A DNA stretch of 64,000 nt, taken from NCBI GenBank assembly GCA_022453515.1, contig JAJNNY010000070.1, forward strand, positions 112,543-176,542, in the 5' to 3' direction. Origin of the DNA: Astrocystis sublimbata (Eukaryota; Ascomycota; Sordariomycetes; Xylariales; Xylariaceae). The notes below the pieces were generated by a model, which worked only from the letters and a program-made list of their open reading frames with translations, had not been told where the DNA came from and made no database searches. Positions 26,601-40,197 of this stretch are shown here, one piece after another. Position 1 is the first letter of the stretch. Each line of letters begins with the position of its first letter. The translations under genes and the position numbers were made by a program.

Positions 26601-29600
26601 GCCAGCGCCCAGGTCGTTAGGTACATCAAATCGCGTATACTTGACGCTTGTCGAGCTTGTCAACCGCCTAATAATAGCACCCCAAGCATCCAAGGTTAGC
26701 AAGACGGAGGGCGGGGGAGCTCTCTCGCTCTAGGTCCCGCTGATGGACTTGGTAGCCACAGTAGTACTCTCGTACTTGCGGCAGTGCAGGTACATGATCT
26801 GCCGAGCGAGGATTGAACGCTCGAGTCAGTAACCTCCAGTCCCGACTCGCCGCCAGAATGTCCCTGCTGTGCACAGTAGGTTTACATAGATACTCGTACT
26901 AGGTCAGGTAGATAGTATGATCGAATGACAGCTTGTAGCTTGTGAGTGGACAGGATATACTGCGTACGCCTCGACTCGCTGGCATAATAAGCCACATACA
27001 CTAGTACTATGTATAACGGCCGCCGAATATACGCATATAAGTATGCAGTAGTACTTGTATGGTCGTGTGTTGCGAGGTCTACTTACATATGCGTACGGTA
27101 TGTGTTGATGTGTTCAGTGCAGTCTGCTGCCGCCGTCGCCAGACTCCTGGTCCGGGTAGGCCTTCAGCCCCTGCAATGCTGTCAGCCTGACAAGGGCCGT
27201 CTCTGTCGCACTCGCGGCAGAGAGCTTGTTCCCCCGAGAAACTCGGCACCCAACTGCGAAGCCACCTGGTTCGCGACGGTCCCGCGAGGGGTGGCCATTG
27301 GTTGATGTTGGGCTAATTTGCCGTACGAGTAGGTAGCACACATATTCCATATTCCATATCCTGGACCTGGACCTGGTGACATAAGTACATGAGTCTATGC
27401 GTAGCTGTGTTTGTATGTTACTTACCTTGAGAATACTGTTTACCACGATGCGATTTTGCCCAAAAGGCGACATCGATGCGCTATTTCCGGTTGTTTGCGT
27501 GAGTTTTCATCGCCACGAGTCTTCTACAGGATATACTGTGCTGAGAAACAGATCTGTGTACTACATGAGAGTTTGCGATTCTGCTCCCATGTTATGGATC
27601 TTATATTGCTCCCTACGCATACTTTGATAGTTACTTCTTACCTAGCTTGTAATGTGGGCAATATGATGATAATTAATTAGCATCTCGGCACACTCGAATA
27701 CAAGCCACAAAGCTGGCCGTCAGAGAGCAGTTTTTCAGAACTTGCGAATCCCCTCTAAGCATGTTGTCGCATCATTCAACACTCAGCCTCGCCGAAGGGC
27801 GTCGGGTCAGACTCTGATTCCACGGACAAACCCTGTTGGCATAGAAACAGCAGGAGCAGCGAGTCAATTATGCTCGCTGTGTCTATCTATTCTCATCTAC
27901 TCATACGATTCAATACGTTAGACCTCGTACTTGCCAAGGGCTTTCTACGCAAGGCCGAAATTCCTCCATCATACGGTGCCGAATGAATAGAAGCAAAGGA
28001 CAGTTACATCCCCAGTGCGCCCCATGGTAATACTTATACCAACGTCCCCACATGAACACTCAGGTTGTGGGTTTTAACTTTCGACCGAGCGGATCGGCAC
28101 CACTTGCACATCATTTTAACGGTGGATGACCGGCATAACTGCTTTATATGGACGGAGAGCTGCTCTAGTGGTGCTGAATGAATATCGCTCTGGCGCGTGA
28201 AGCTGCCGGCCTAAACTGCAGTTTTCAATTTTTGCACCCTCCCTAACGCAAATCCAATCTTGTATCGTGTCATAGTGAATGAGTATCATCTATATTTCAC
28301 CTTCAGGCTCCAAGCCGCCGGGTGGCTTCGGGGCTGACACGTCACGCGCGCCACAGCCGCGTACAAATCGGCGGGTTTGAAACAGGAGGGAGTGGGATTG
28401 GAAAAGAAAGCAAACTACACAATGTTTGCACACCAATATTGCTTGCCATATCACTTATAGCTGTTGGAAAGGCGCAGTTAGGTAAACGTTGGGAACAATT
28501 CGTTGTTTGAGATAGGTCAGCACTCTTTGCGCCCACAACTTGTGTGAACATACCGGCCTCTCTCTGTATGTGAGATTTGGCCCATGGGCTATCAAGATTA
28601 CTGGATGGGCGTATGGTAAGACGAAGCACGCTGCGGTGCAATTCTCTCGACCCGATACGCAAGCCCATAACCGAGTATTTGTTAGTAATGTTTTCACCAA
28701 GCGACAGTTAAAGACGCCAACTTGTTCGAGCGCTGCGCATCCTGTACCTTTGTTTCCCTCTCAAAAGATAGACCGACCGCCATGTTTGAAACATACCATA
28801 AGAAACCCCGGCCCTAGTCTCGTGCCACTCTCCATCAAAAAAGGGCCAATGGCAGTGTTTCCAGTTGACCGGCATTGTTGAATGCACGAGATATGCAGGC
28901 ATACGCATGGTGGCAGGAGATGTTGTGGTTGCACAAACGCGCATGACATTAACTAGGCTACCAGTAGCTGCTGATGATTTTCTTTGCCTTCGGATGGGCA
29001 TTCAGCAAACGACAAGGGTCTTACCGGTACCGTTGTCGAGTGTCAGCAAAAAAACGCTGAGCTTGGTCTAGCTGCTCACTGCCCATCGCCGCCACCGTCG
29101 GCCACGGTCCATGTGAAATTGAAATGTACGAGTACTACTCGTAGAGGGCAGCCAGCTTCTGTCTCGGATGAGATTGGAAATCGTGCTCCTGTCAAACGAA
29201 CCCTTGATCTGACCGCGCCCCTGTCAAATCAACTTCCGACCCGCTGTCATCGGAAGACCCCTGTTCCTGACCTGATTTGCCCCTTGTTGATGACTAGACG
29301 GTGGATCTTGATGGAAAACATAAAGCTACCATTTGCCAGTCATTCGCGACAATTCCCCAAATAGGTCAAGACTATAGCACTGACTTTATCCCCAACCTAG
29401 CATCTTTCGACGGCACCAGGTTACTGGGTTGTTATGGGTCAAGACCACGGTACCATGGTTGAATGGGTATGTCATCGTCGATCAGGAACTAATCGAGAGT
29501 AGCGCAGTGCTGCATTGACTGCATGAGCTAGTGTAGCGAGCATAGGGAGGAGGCTTGCATAGCTATATTACCTACATGTACGGTAGGTAGCACTGAGAAG

Positions 29601-30632
29601 CACCTCCTGACGTGCATTGTACGGTACTCGTGTCCCTGTGCGTGGCGTCCCCGATAGGTGAGCCAAAGACAAGATGCCTACGATACTACGCTGTTGCGGT
29701 ATACTCAGTCAATATGCCATCATTACCGTTCAGATCAGTCGAGGCAACATGCAAGTACTAAAAAGACACTAGTATGATTGATGTCTTGGAAATCGGCATA
29801 CTGTGGTCTTCCTCAAAGACCAAACTGAACATACTTGAGAAATTGAGTCAATGTCTACTACTTTGCGTACAGAGTTCTTGTCTAATAGTTGTATGAACCG
29901 TGGTGTTGCGACTAACTACGCTCAGGCGCAGGACTTGACATTGACTGAATGTTGAATATGTTTCTCTTGTGGCTCAGTAGATATTAGCATCGTTGACAAC
30001 AGAGTCGCAATCGAAGGTGGTCTGCCCCGCCACAACCTCGACGTTACTAGTATAGTGTCATGGCTTAAGGGGTATGCATTTTCAGTGCTCGGACCGACTG
30101 TTGGTGCATTATCAGATCATGAACACGGTCTGGAATGCCTTTGCCATTCCCATAGTCACTACCCTGGCGAAGAGGACGCTTGAGGCTAAGCTGGTTCGAC
30201 CGATCACGGCGTAAGGGCTGTCGAGTACCCCGCTTGAACCATTCAGTGCTTAGGTTGAGATGCCCCAGAGATAGATAGTAAGTCACTAACAGCCCCCGAC
30301 TGGTGACACACGTTGCTGGCTTATACGGTAAGTGGCGTTCATGATGCTCAAGTTGTCTTGTTTCGATTCGCCATCATGACGCACAGAACCCCCCCGGGAG
30401 AGCGCCTTGCCTTGACATGATGTCGCTAATCTCGCAGACGGCCGCGGGCATGGTATGCAACTTCATCCCAAGAAAGGACGGCTCGAGCAACCCCAACATG
30501 CCATAACATCATACCGAAGTGAGGTGTTCGGGAGTTGTACTCATATGTGCAACCACGGGCTGGCCTGGAAGGCATAGCTTCGACTTCCCAAGCGTCCCCT
30601 CAGCTGGATATTATCTTTACCGCTATTCCACG

Positions 30633-30656
30633 CGGCACAAACGGCACAAACGGCAC
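30633..30656. repeat. Short tandem repeat, 9-bp unit
   Basis: CGGCACAAA occurs twice followed by a partial CGGCAC copy. No gene overlaps it. It is a minor tandem duplication within the gene-poor region. Confidence 0.85.
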
Positions 30657-33600
30657 TTTGCATATTATAGCAGCACGGTTCCTCGTCCCATAAGAAGCGA
30701 CTGCCCGACAGTCCGTATTCATTCTGTTTAATTTCTGGGGCCGGGATCTGTTCAGTTACGTAGATGAGGATACTTAGTTGTTGGTCTTATCATAACCTTA
30801 TATGCAGTGTTCCGCGAGATCATGATATGTCCCACGGTGTTGGTCAAGGCTCGGCAATTATGGTAAGGCTGTGCGAGGCAAATGTCGTCTGCCATCCTGA
30901 ATTTATTTTCGGCAAGCCGTAGAAAAGAAAAAAGCATTGTCGATCTATATTGTCGATGTCAGCATACTATCAACAGTTGCCAAACAGTAACACTGAAATA
31001 CTGTGTGTAAATATCTTTCATCTTAGCTCAGAATGCATTCTCTTACTCCTACAAGCCTCCCGATGTACTTATTACCATGAAACAAGGAACCAAAGATTTA
31101 TCTAGTTGCTAGGTTACCTAGCAATCCCGCCTCCGCTTGTCAACTGCAGAGGGTGCGACATATCGGTTTTCGTCGAATGTGTAGCCTTAAGATCTCAGAT
31201 ACCACGACAGCGGAAAAGTGCAGCTGCATGTCTCAAAATTCATACCACTTTGACAAAGAGCCCTCCATGCCATTTTGGGATGTGAAGTAGCCGTGTTGAC
31301 CTACCCGCCAACATTGGACATTACCTGCTGTTCGTCCCAATAAGCTGGCTCCAGCGGGCAAACTGCATACCAGATCTCGCGCAAGATCTGGAGATTAACA
31401 TAATCAAAAGGCAATGTCGGCGAGCGTCTCCGAACCCATTCGCTGGAACCCCCACATGCATTCATTTTTAATATTCGGGGTATTCGCTAAACTTGATAGC
31501 CAAGCCCGTCGTCCCCTACCTTGGTCTTTGGTCACGGGCTTTTGCCCCAAAATACGGATCAGTTGGTGTAGGTTATCTTCCATCACGAGCGGCTCCTGTT
31601 CCGTTTCTGGCGACACCATTGTTTCCATGATATGTGTATGGACCTAGGGACCGACATGTAATTACGAATTTCAGCATGTTATTGGATGAGGAGCATCGGT
31701 ATGTCGCGAAGTCGAGATAGGCTGTACCACTTCATCCGCAATGAACATCCCACTCTTGTGTGCATCGACCCGCAGCTGAGTGATAGAATGTTAAGTGAGC
31801 AGAGAACTTTGGGGCATATGGCACCCCATGTTCCCCCGGGTCACAGTTTGGAATATCTTGTGTACATAAGTGTTTGCGACCGTCCGGTAAATACAGCTAT
31901 GAAGATAGGATAAGTTGATCTAGTATGCAAATAGTCAGAGCCCTGGGAAAGATGGAAGTGGGCTGCTTTGGTATTGTCTGTTGAACATAAAGACCAACAG
32001 GGAAGTTTCAACCTGAACAGTATCCGTGTATCCTACAAGGATCGAAGGATCAGAAGATGCAAACTGCCACTCACGTTGGAAGACTACAATCATGATTTTA
32101 ATATCAAGTAGCGATTATCACACTGTATCCAGGCTTGGCTACTAATTAAAGCAAGGTGGCTGCCAGTCTCTCCCAGTGTTCCTTCTAGCTTCCTGTTCTT
32201 AACCAGTTTTATGACATTATCTTCGGTCGGACACGGAGATAACCTTGAATTGATTCAAAGGTCACAGGGGACCATAGCTGATGCAAGGTTTGTCTTGTCA
32301 TTAGGAGCGGTAATGTACCCAGTAGGGCCAGTCAGGTCCGATTTGCTTGAATGGACCGGGGGAAGATGGGGATAACAAGCATGTTGTATCAAGATATCAG
32401 TCATGAACTTGGTGTCTCCATAATCCCGGCCGTATCTGGCCTCCCGAAAACCCACGAACCCTCGAATGGCCCGCAAGTACCTCAACGATGGAGCGCAAGA
32501 ATGTCCCTGAGATGGTAGATGCACCAATGAACGTTCGAAGAGGTCTGTTCCTGGCTCAAGCAAGATCAAGTAGCATCGACGGCGTTTGATGCGATTTGAC
32601 AGACTGAGCAATTTCTCAATACTGTGACATCAATCAAGAGGTCAGAATGCTACGAAGAATAGATCACATCCAGTCATCCCGGCCGAACCCCGGTAACTAC
32701 TTAAGCATGTGCGGCGTCTAAACGTATGCGAGATGCGGTACGAGTTTAAACGAGAGGGAGGGGATTCATCAACCTAGAAGCATCATCCATGTTCCTTGTG
32801 TCTACCCCGACCAATGGCTCCCAAGACCCTTCGTGGTCCATGCCACTCAACCGTTGTGTTGTGCGGCTGATCTCGACAGGACTGGGGGCACCCCTAGTTC
32901 AGCTGTCACATCTGACGATGACGGCCGAATCGCATCTCAGCACAGTTCTTACCCTGCGAGTAATGCTACGTATTATAGGCACTGCCGAAGGTGGGCAAAG
33001 AACCATAGTCATCCCTTACAGGGCTTTGGGGCAGGCTCTGCTCTTACTCTATTCCTGTGCTTGACAGGGCTCTCTATTTCAAGCCCTTGCTGCCTACCCT
33101 GAATAATGGAGAACAGGGGAAAGAATGCCCGTATGACAGCAAACAACCCCTGGTAGTCATTTTGTGATAGGATGATTTCGAGGTAGATCGCGTAGTACCT
33201 ATCGGTGGACCGATGCCCACCGATGCCCAGCGAGAACGGTATCTGCGCATATCGGGCTATGTTGTCTGACGATGGCTCATTCAGGGCACCAATATCGCTA
33301 ATCTGTTGTTGTTTGGATCGGAAAGCCAGTCTGTCGTGCACGCGGGTACGTCGTGACCACTCTTGTCACGGCATACAGAGCGTAGCCTGCCGGACCGAGC
33401 GAAGCAGATAGTCTGTCAGACTGTCAGATGGCATGGGTATTGGAAAGGCGAAGAAAGGTTCGATGTAACAATTTCGAGGTACATTATGTGGCGTATAGAG
33501 GAACGGTTGGCACAATTCACATACGTATAGTAATGCAATTGTCAGCTTTCCTGTACTAATAGTACATTTAACCCACTCCTATCCATGCATCAAGCTGCCT

Positions 33601-35679
33601 GGCCTAGTACAGACCGCTCGGGTGCACCCCTGTGTGCTTACCTATTTACATCACCGACTGCCCAAGCATCCAAGGTATCTCAGAGAAACATCGCATGTGG
33701 ATTCGGGAAGTCTAGAACGCCCGACAGCCCGCCCAACGACAACGTCCGGGACAAGATCCCTTCTCTGCTGCATTCCTGGCAGATGCGTGCAGACGCATGG
33801 CATGCCGCTATAGATAGGTGATTGATTAATAAACCTAACCGTACGTGAAAGGAGAGGGGTATTGATGCATAGGCATGTATTGCTCTAGAGACCCAGATAG
33901 AAGGGAACCCCGGAACAGCACCGGATAAACGATCACGCCAAACCCGAGTACTTAATACTACCTTGCCCCTGGTATTACTCCACGATAATGAAGTGCCCAG
34001 TATATAGTAGCTATAATATCTCTTGGCTATACCTGACTAACTTGTCGGCCAGGGTCGACCGCCCTGTCCCTGACTGACAGGTTACTCATTTGGTATTCCC
34101 AGTTTTGCAGACATCCATGCCGGCACCGTAAGGCGCTGAACTTGTTGACGGCGAACGATGTTACCATTCCGGGGCCGAAGACTAAGCACCGTCACACCAG
34201 TGAAGAGCAATGGTGAAGGGTGGTTGTTCTTCCTTTGTGGGACAGCTATTATTTTGCTCCGCCTTCGTTGTGGTCTCCCGCAATTGTATTACTCCCTTTG
34301 ATGCAGCTTGGTGCAGTCGTTGTGATCTGATGATGATGCCGAATCGTTGCGTCTATCCGCCTACGGTCTGCCGCCCCTGGCTTATAAGCCAGAGATGTTA
34401 TATTCATCCTCTCCACTGGAACCATGCTCGTCGGGTTAGCACTAAAACTCGCCTTTCACGCGGCGACCCGTGCCCTGTCAGGCATCGAGCCACAAGGCGT
34501 CGTGATATGCAAAGTACTTGGGATGTCGAAAGCCATGGTTCTGGGACTCGGACGGCGTGACCACCACATTTTCGAAGGACGCACCATAAGTTGGCCAGCG
34601 ATCTACTCCCAACATGCGTGGTTCAACCAGATCTTGTGCGAGCGAGCACGATTGTCGCGGTCTATGCCAAGCATATCCTCCCATCACCCCAGTAACATTG
34701 TTCGCATGAAAAGGTTATGTCAAACGGATCACCATGCTGGGAGACAGGCGTATCAGATCTTGGAGTAATAAAAAAAAAGTCTCTTTGCCAAGGTATGGGA
34801 ACCGAGCAAGCCCGACCCGGGGACGCATCGATACTCAAAAGTACTTATACTGCATACACCTCGCCCTACACCTTGTATAACTACACTCCATTTCCATCCA
34901 TCCACATTTATCCCTGACATCCACAAAACCTACCTATGTATGTAGATACCACCGCCGAAAGGTCCCACAAGGACTACCTTACCTGATCGTGAGACATGGT
35001 TGGGCGCCTGCTAAGCATTACGTTGGGTGTCAGCTCGTCAGCTGTTCTATGCACACGTGGAAATTCCCGTTTTTGGGAAGAGATCGATTTTTGCTTGTGC
35101 CAATTCCTAAACCCCAGCCTCTGTTCACTCCCAAAGACTATATCTGGGGTATTTTCACGGACTGAGATCGTGGACCTGCTACGCGGTGGGTACTCGTACA
35201 TCGAGCCCTGGTCTGATAACCCAGAAAGGCATGTCTAGCCGGCCGCCGCTTTAGGTAGCGTTGAGGGGAGGATTGTGTACTGAGGCGCAAGAGGACTTTA
35301 GTCCCGTGCTTCTACCCGAGCTGTCAGGCATCGAAGTTTAGTTTTCGGTTGCAAGACTAAATGCCTCCCTTGAAAATGAGACAAAGGTAGACTGGTTTCC
35401 CGGGAGGAAGGAGGTGCGGAGTCCTTTTGCTGCTCTCATTTGCTTCAAATTTGTGTGTTCAAGGTATTACCAAAATACACTCTCAATGGACTAGAGACTG
35501 ACAGGGAGGGTGCCTCTTCCAACAGGCAAGGGTATAGCATGTGATGGAGGGAACATCTAGAAGCAGCGGGATCTGAGGCGGTGATCTTCACATGTCGATC
35601 ACACAATCTTGAGAATTCGCGCAGCAAATTTCAACGACTATTTGATCGAGGAGTTAATAAAGTCCTAGGTGCATAGCAA

Positions 35680-35705
35680 GCCGTCGATCAAGGCCGTCGA
35701 TCAAG
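35680..35705. repeat. Perfect 13-bp tandem duplication
   Basis: GCCGTCGATCAAG is present twice in direct succession. No gene overlaps it; it is probably a local slippage duplication. Confidence 0.9.
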
Positions 35706-37013
35706 ATAGACCTAGATATTTATCTATAGGATCAGAATGTGTCAATGACCTCGTATCTCCTGGCTCGGGGCTCATCGTCTTCCTTCCGGGAATCAATGGA
35801 CATGGTGTCGTCCCAAACCGTAGTCGCGCCAAAGCAACTAGTTCGCACAACTTCCGGCTCGTCGTGACCGGATTTTGATCGGACCTGTGTCAGGTGTCTC
35901 CCCGCGCCATGAGGGCCATGACAGGCGGCCGATCGGGTTAGCACTGCCGCGTTCGTCCGATCCAACGTCTCATATCGTCCGAGATCATAGACAAGTCATG
36001 TCTATGGACTGGCCAGTTTGTGCACTCAAACGTTCACGATATAAAGTCGCCACCCCGGGGTTAGATCGGGCCCTGTTGACATTGGGTGTCGTCCGAACTG
36101 TTGGCCGGAGGGTGAGTGCCCGTCAATTCCTTAAAACCCGATGGCACCCAATCGCATCACAATCAACACTGGGTCCAACATTGGCTATGAGTCCTCTCTG
36201 CCTCTCGGCAGGGTTGGTTAACATTGGTCCAGCCCGGAATTGAGATAAGGGCTTTGATATGGTGCCCTGGATGCCGGTTTCCCGTCCAATGCACGACAAT
36301 CAATCGAAGAATCTAGGTCGTCTTCTAATATGATCTTCAATGCTGGCAAGTACTGGTACATCGGCACGTTACAGACCAAAAGAATCAACATCTTAGCCCT
36401 TTAGTCTCGGACAATGTGGGGAGTTGTTGCAATTCGGAAATAGTCCAGCAAGCAAGCACTTGTTGAGGAAGGGCAAGGGCGGTTAATACGAAATAGTCGA
36501 AATCTCGTACTGTCAGAGACAGCGTATGCCTCTATTCCAAGCCAGACATGATTGGTCATTATCTGTGAAGGCGTACCCAGTAGTTACTATGAAAGCCGTC
36601 CGTGGCTACATGATGCCTGTGAAGGCATCGTTTGAGTAGTTGCTCTGCTCCGTTTATGCCCGAATCTCCCATTGCCTTGCACACAAGCTACTCATTCGTA
36701 GGCCTGGTCTCGCTCAAAGACACCCCTCCCCCAATGTTTTGTCCTTCATCATTGACCTCGCGTTCGTAAGAGCAGTGGTATAGCTGCCGGCAAAGAAGCA
36801 ATTCAATTCTGGCTACAGGGAGTCTTTGAACTCTTAGGCACACTTATGAAGTGTGCATCATACACATGTTGCACAGTCCGTCTAGACATCAATGCAATGA
36901 CGGAGGCTATGAGGGATGGCATCTCGCGAGATGATCTATATCAACAAGGTAGCTTTCAGTCAGTCGTTGGTAGATAGTACGTAGATGACGTTGAAACTGC
37001 GATCAAAGGAGGA

Positions 37014-39460
37014 TCACCGAGCCTGGCCACCCCAAAAGGTGACTGGAGGATTCAAACTGGGGAGAGTCCAATTCCACTCAAAGTCCATGAACGACCAGTC
37101 GATATCTAAGGAGTCGGGTATAGGAATAGGACAGATGGCGTTCGCATCCTCTCCCGCGACATTGGCAGGCGGATTAGGAGCCTGTTGCTCAAAGGCATGC
37201 TTCATAGTGCCATCGGTTTTCCAACGTATCAAGCAGTCGAACGTCACACCGGCCCCAAGACGATGCAGAAAAGCCGTGACAATCGGTTCCTCGGTCTGCC
37301 AGGTAGTACCCCAAGCCGAAGAATGGTAAAGCTCGAGAAAGGCTTTGAACAATGAAGCTAGACGCATTGGCAGATCAGCCTCCATGATGCTCATGCGCTG
37401 GCATATCGAGACTGCTTCTGCTGCGGTAGCCTCGATTGCTTTGTGGTCTAAGAAATGCATGTAGGACGAACGAAGCAACCTGAAGATCACGCAACTAGCA
37501 GTCATTAACGAGCGCATCTGCGGATGTGTAATGTGACCCAGGAAGCCGGTTGTTCGATCTAGTTGTTGAGCATTACGTAGGATTGAGGTGGCAGTAAGAT
37601 ATGCACGTAGGATTGGCTGTTTCATAGGCTCTGGGTCAGAGCCCGGTACAGGCATCATGTAGAAGATTTGGATTTCAAGCTGCACAAGCAAGGCATTGAA
37701 CTTATCTAATTCGTCTTATCTTGAGAATTAGGGTGATATAATTTAAGATGAGGGGGTGAGATACGTACCTGCCCGTTCAGAACAGATCATACCCTGTACG
37801 ATATTCCATTCATCTTCAAGCACTTGAACTATATTGGCCGACACTCCGCTGGAGTCTTCGAGATTGGCCAATATTATCTTGTGAGTCCGGTTCAAGAACT
37901 TCTGGCACTCTAGAAGGACACGAAAGCTGGAAGGAACGTGGAAAGGTGTTCGTCCATCAACTGATTATAACAGATCATATTAGCGATCCGATAAATTGGA
38001 TGACATCATCATACAACAAAGTCATCATGAAAGTTCAAAACATATATGAGAAATAGGCTTGATTGATACTGGGTTGAGTAACGGCAATGGTTCGATAGGA
38101 CTCACTTGTATTCTGAATGGTTTGGTTGAAGAGTGAGGTGATAGGCGGTACGCCCATGTATGAGGTAACTCTGTATTCTGGTCAACTAAAATTTCGAGTC
38201 GCTATTGAGCGGATAGTACCTCTGCGACACGATATTGAGGCCTGCCCAAGTATAAGTTGCCGCCTCGTCTGTGAAGTTATTCTGGAGGATTCCTTGGCTG
38301 TATTCTGGGTGCTGGCCTTTCCCCGTGTGAATCCCTAGCATCAATGCGGCATGTGCAACGGCACTGGAGAGGATGGCCGAGGGCTCGTTAGTGAGCCGCA
38401 CATTGGGGAAAACCCAAGAGCATATCAAGATGACGGCATTGATAGTGTGTATAGAGAGAGGAGTGTCACCTAAGGCTGCAAATACCTGACGTCGGATCTC
38501 TTCTGACAAGAACGGAACCAAGGACGTGCCTTTTGCGTGTCGACGAGAGCCCACGTAGATGATGGCCCAGAATAGTAATGGGCATAGTTCGAAACACTTG
38601 TTGGGGTCTGTGTGGCGTACTACGGGCATATATGGGTGGTAAACCTCAAAATACATTCTGAAGTAGTAGTCGATATCATCTCCAGAGAAGGGGTACGATC
38701 CCAGAGTCCTGGGCAGGCTCGGCTCGCTGCTGGCATCATTCAGGTATGTTGTCGCCGGGGTCTTGGATGGCACTCGTGGCTCAAAGGGCACCACGCTTGC
38801 AGAGCTGCTGGCATGCCGAGATGCTGTCGAGATAGCATTAGGGGAGGCTATCGAGGCTATCTCTAGTGATCCAGATACAGGTTCCTTGGACCGTGTATCG
38901 CTTGTACTTGATGGCAGGAGGTGGTTTGTGGACCCAACAGTTTCTTTAATCGATTGGATTTCTTGTGCAAGCTGATCCAATTTACTAGAACTGTACGTTA
39001 GCGACGCTGTCGGTGTCCTGACAAAACACGCGAGGACCGTAGCCTCAACAGTCGCTAGAGCGTCGAGTCGAGTATGCTCAACACGTCAATCGTCACCAAG
39101 ACAAGTTATTCGGGCTTCACACTGCCTAGCAATGCTGCAATGCAGCCGAGGCGTACCTTCGCCGAGAAACTCTCTTATGGGTCTTGTCAACAACACAGGT
39201 CAAATGCAGTCTTGCACAGCGCTGGCAAGGCTGGTCTGCCGAACTAGGATTGCAGCGAACCTGCACATGGGCATCTATCAGCTTCCCTTCTTTTGTTCGT
39301 TCGCATCAGAGCCCGTCCGGTGGTAGCAGGTATATCCATTGGATATGTAGACTGCCTATCTATACCATACCTTGGCATCGCGACAAGTTGTACAGGCTGT
39401 GTTTCTCTTGATTCGGCTTGGCAAGAGCGCTGGCGGCGACTCTTGACGAGCGTCTGCCAT
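37014..39460 (-). CDS. Zn2Cys6 transcription factor (Leu3-like cluster, fungal MHR)
   Basis: Exons on the minus strand: 39460-39371, 39260-39157, 38984-38220, 38170-38106, 37960-37769, 37705-37014; 635 residues. The cluster is at residues 23-52 with spacing CX2CX6CX8CX2CX6C. It is split by intron 1 between residues 30 and 31, so the zinc domain is invisible in any single frame. It is followed by KTHKRVSRRSKLDQLAQEIQ, a linker and coiled coil typical of Leu3-type factors. MHR blocks include YYFRMYFEVYHPYMPVV, LLFWAIIYVGSRR, and after splicing GLNIVSQRVTSYMGVPP. The C-terminal acidic/Trp stretch (SLDIDWSFMDFEWNW) could be an activation domain. An in-frame ATG at 39484 would add eight residues; the choice between them is not decisive. 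It stands alone with no metabolic gene beside it, so the target pathway is unknown. Confidence 0.88.
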
Positions 39461-40197
39461 TAAAGGGAGAGGGCGGCGTTTCATAGACCGAGCTGATTCC
39501 GAGCAAATGAGAGGTAGTAAAGCGTGAAGGCAGTGCAGTATCGGTAGGTGAACTGACGGGGACAACGCGCAAGCGGCCAAGATTATACCCGCTTCGGCTT
39601 ATGAGGGTGAGTACACTTAATAAAACCCGTCGCGTTTAGGGAGGAGGTGAGAGCGGATATAGCTTAGAATGCCCGGTCTCGGCACCGGTCGGTCGGCTGT
39701 CCCGCAATTGGGGTACCTAAAGTGCCTAAAGTACCTAAAGTAGTGGGGTTTTAGTGCCTAACTGAGGTCCGCATGCGTTATAGCAGCCTAGATTGCCGGG
39801 CTCTCAGCATTGGAATCAGTACCTACCTTACCTACCTACATGTAGGTACCAACACGGGCATCGGAGCCGATGCGGCACTTTAGAAGGTTAGGTACTTACA
39901 TACCAAGTTAAAGGCACCAAAATCCTATGGGAACCTTATGCCACAACACTTTGAAACTTTCTGGCTTTCTGGCTGCACTGTTGAATGATCATTACAGAAC
40001 ACAGCGCTACCAAGACGCATAGCATACTTAAGCCGCACACCATAGAATCTCTACTGTTTATGCCCAAGTATTGTCAGTGTCGTATGACTGACCTAACGTA
40101 AGCGCGAGACGTAACACGGTGCGGTGCACTAAGCCCAATTTATCATGAGCTATGGATGCACGGGGCAAAGTACATACCATACCGTCAGAAGCTGAGT
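39461..40197. other. Upstream region of the 37-39 kb regulator
   Basis: No coding sequence is supported. The stretch carries several GGTACCTA-type motifs at about 39820-39850 and 39885-39905, and a short AAAGTNCCT repeat around 39718-39742. It probably includes the regulator's promoter. Confidence 0.4.

Larger units (their letters stand above)
23634..37013. other. 13.4 kb gene desert
   Basis: No coding gene can be supported. About 50 open frames of 60-126 codons occur on both strands, but none shows a recognisable domain, long uninterrupted length, or splice-compatible neighbours. GC content does not look strikingly low by eye, so strong RIP-type AT enrichment is not evident. Small tandem repeats occur at 30633-30656 and 35680-35705, and GGTACCTA-type motifs near 24910-24925, 26508-26520, 29568-29590 and 34930-34945. 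Upstream sequence of the TALE gene (to about 24.3 kb) may belong to its promoter or leader. Confidence 0.5.

Noticed and set aside
26780..26870. Possible minus-strand tRNA with a CGTTCAATCC B-box-like sequence.
   Set aside because: It forms a hairpin around the box but not a T-arm of the right geometry, and no cloverleaf was found.
36120..36132. A 13-nt match to the universal small-subunit rRNA primer site (minus strand AAGGAATTGACGG).
   Set aside because: The flanks do not follow any small-subunit rRNA sequence on either side. A single short match does not support an rRNA fragment.
32255..36243. Several 110-125 codon frames in the gene desert, such as 32255-32611 (minus), 34210-34560 and 35875-36243.
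   Set aside because: None has a recognisable motif, hydrophobic pattern, or neighbouring frame that could be joined by plausible splice sites.
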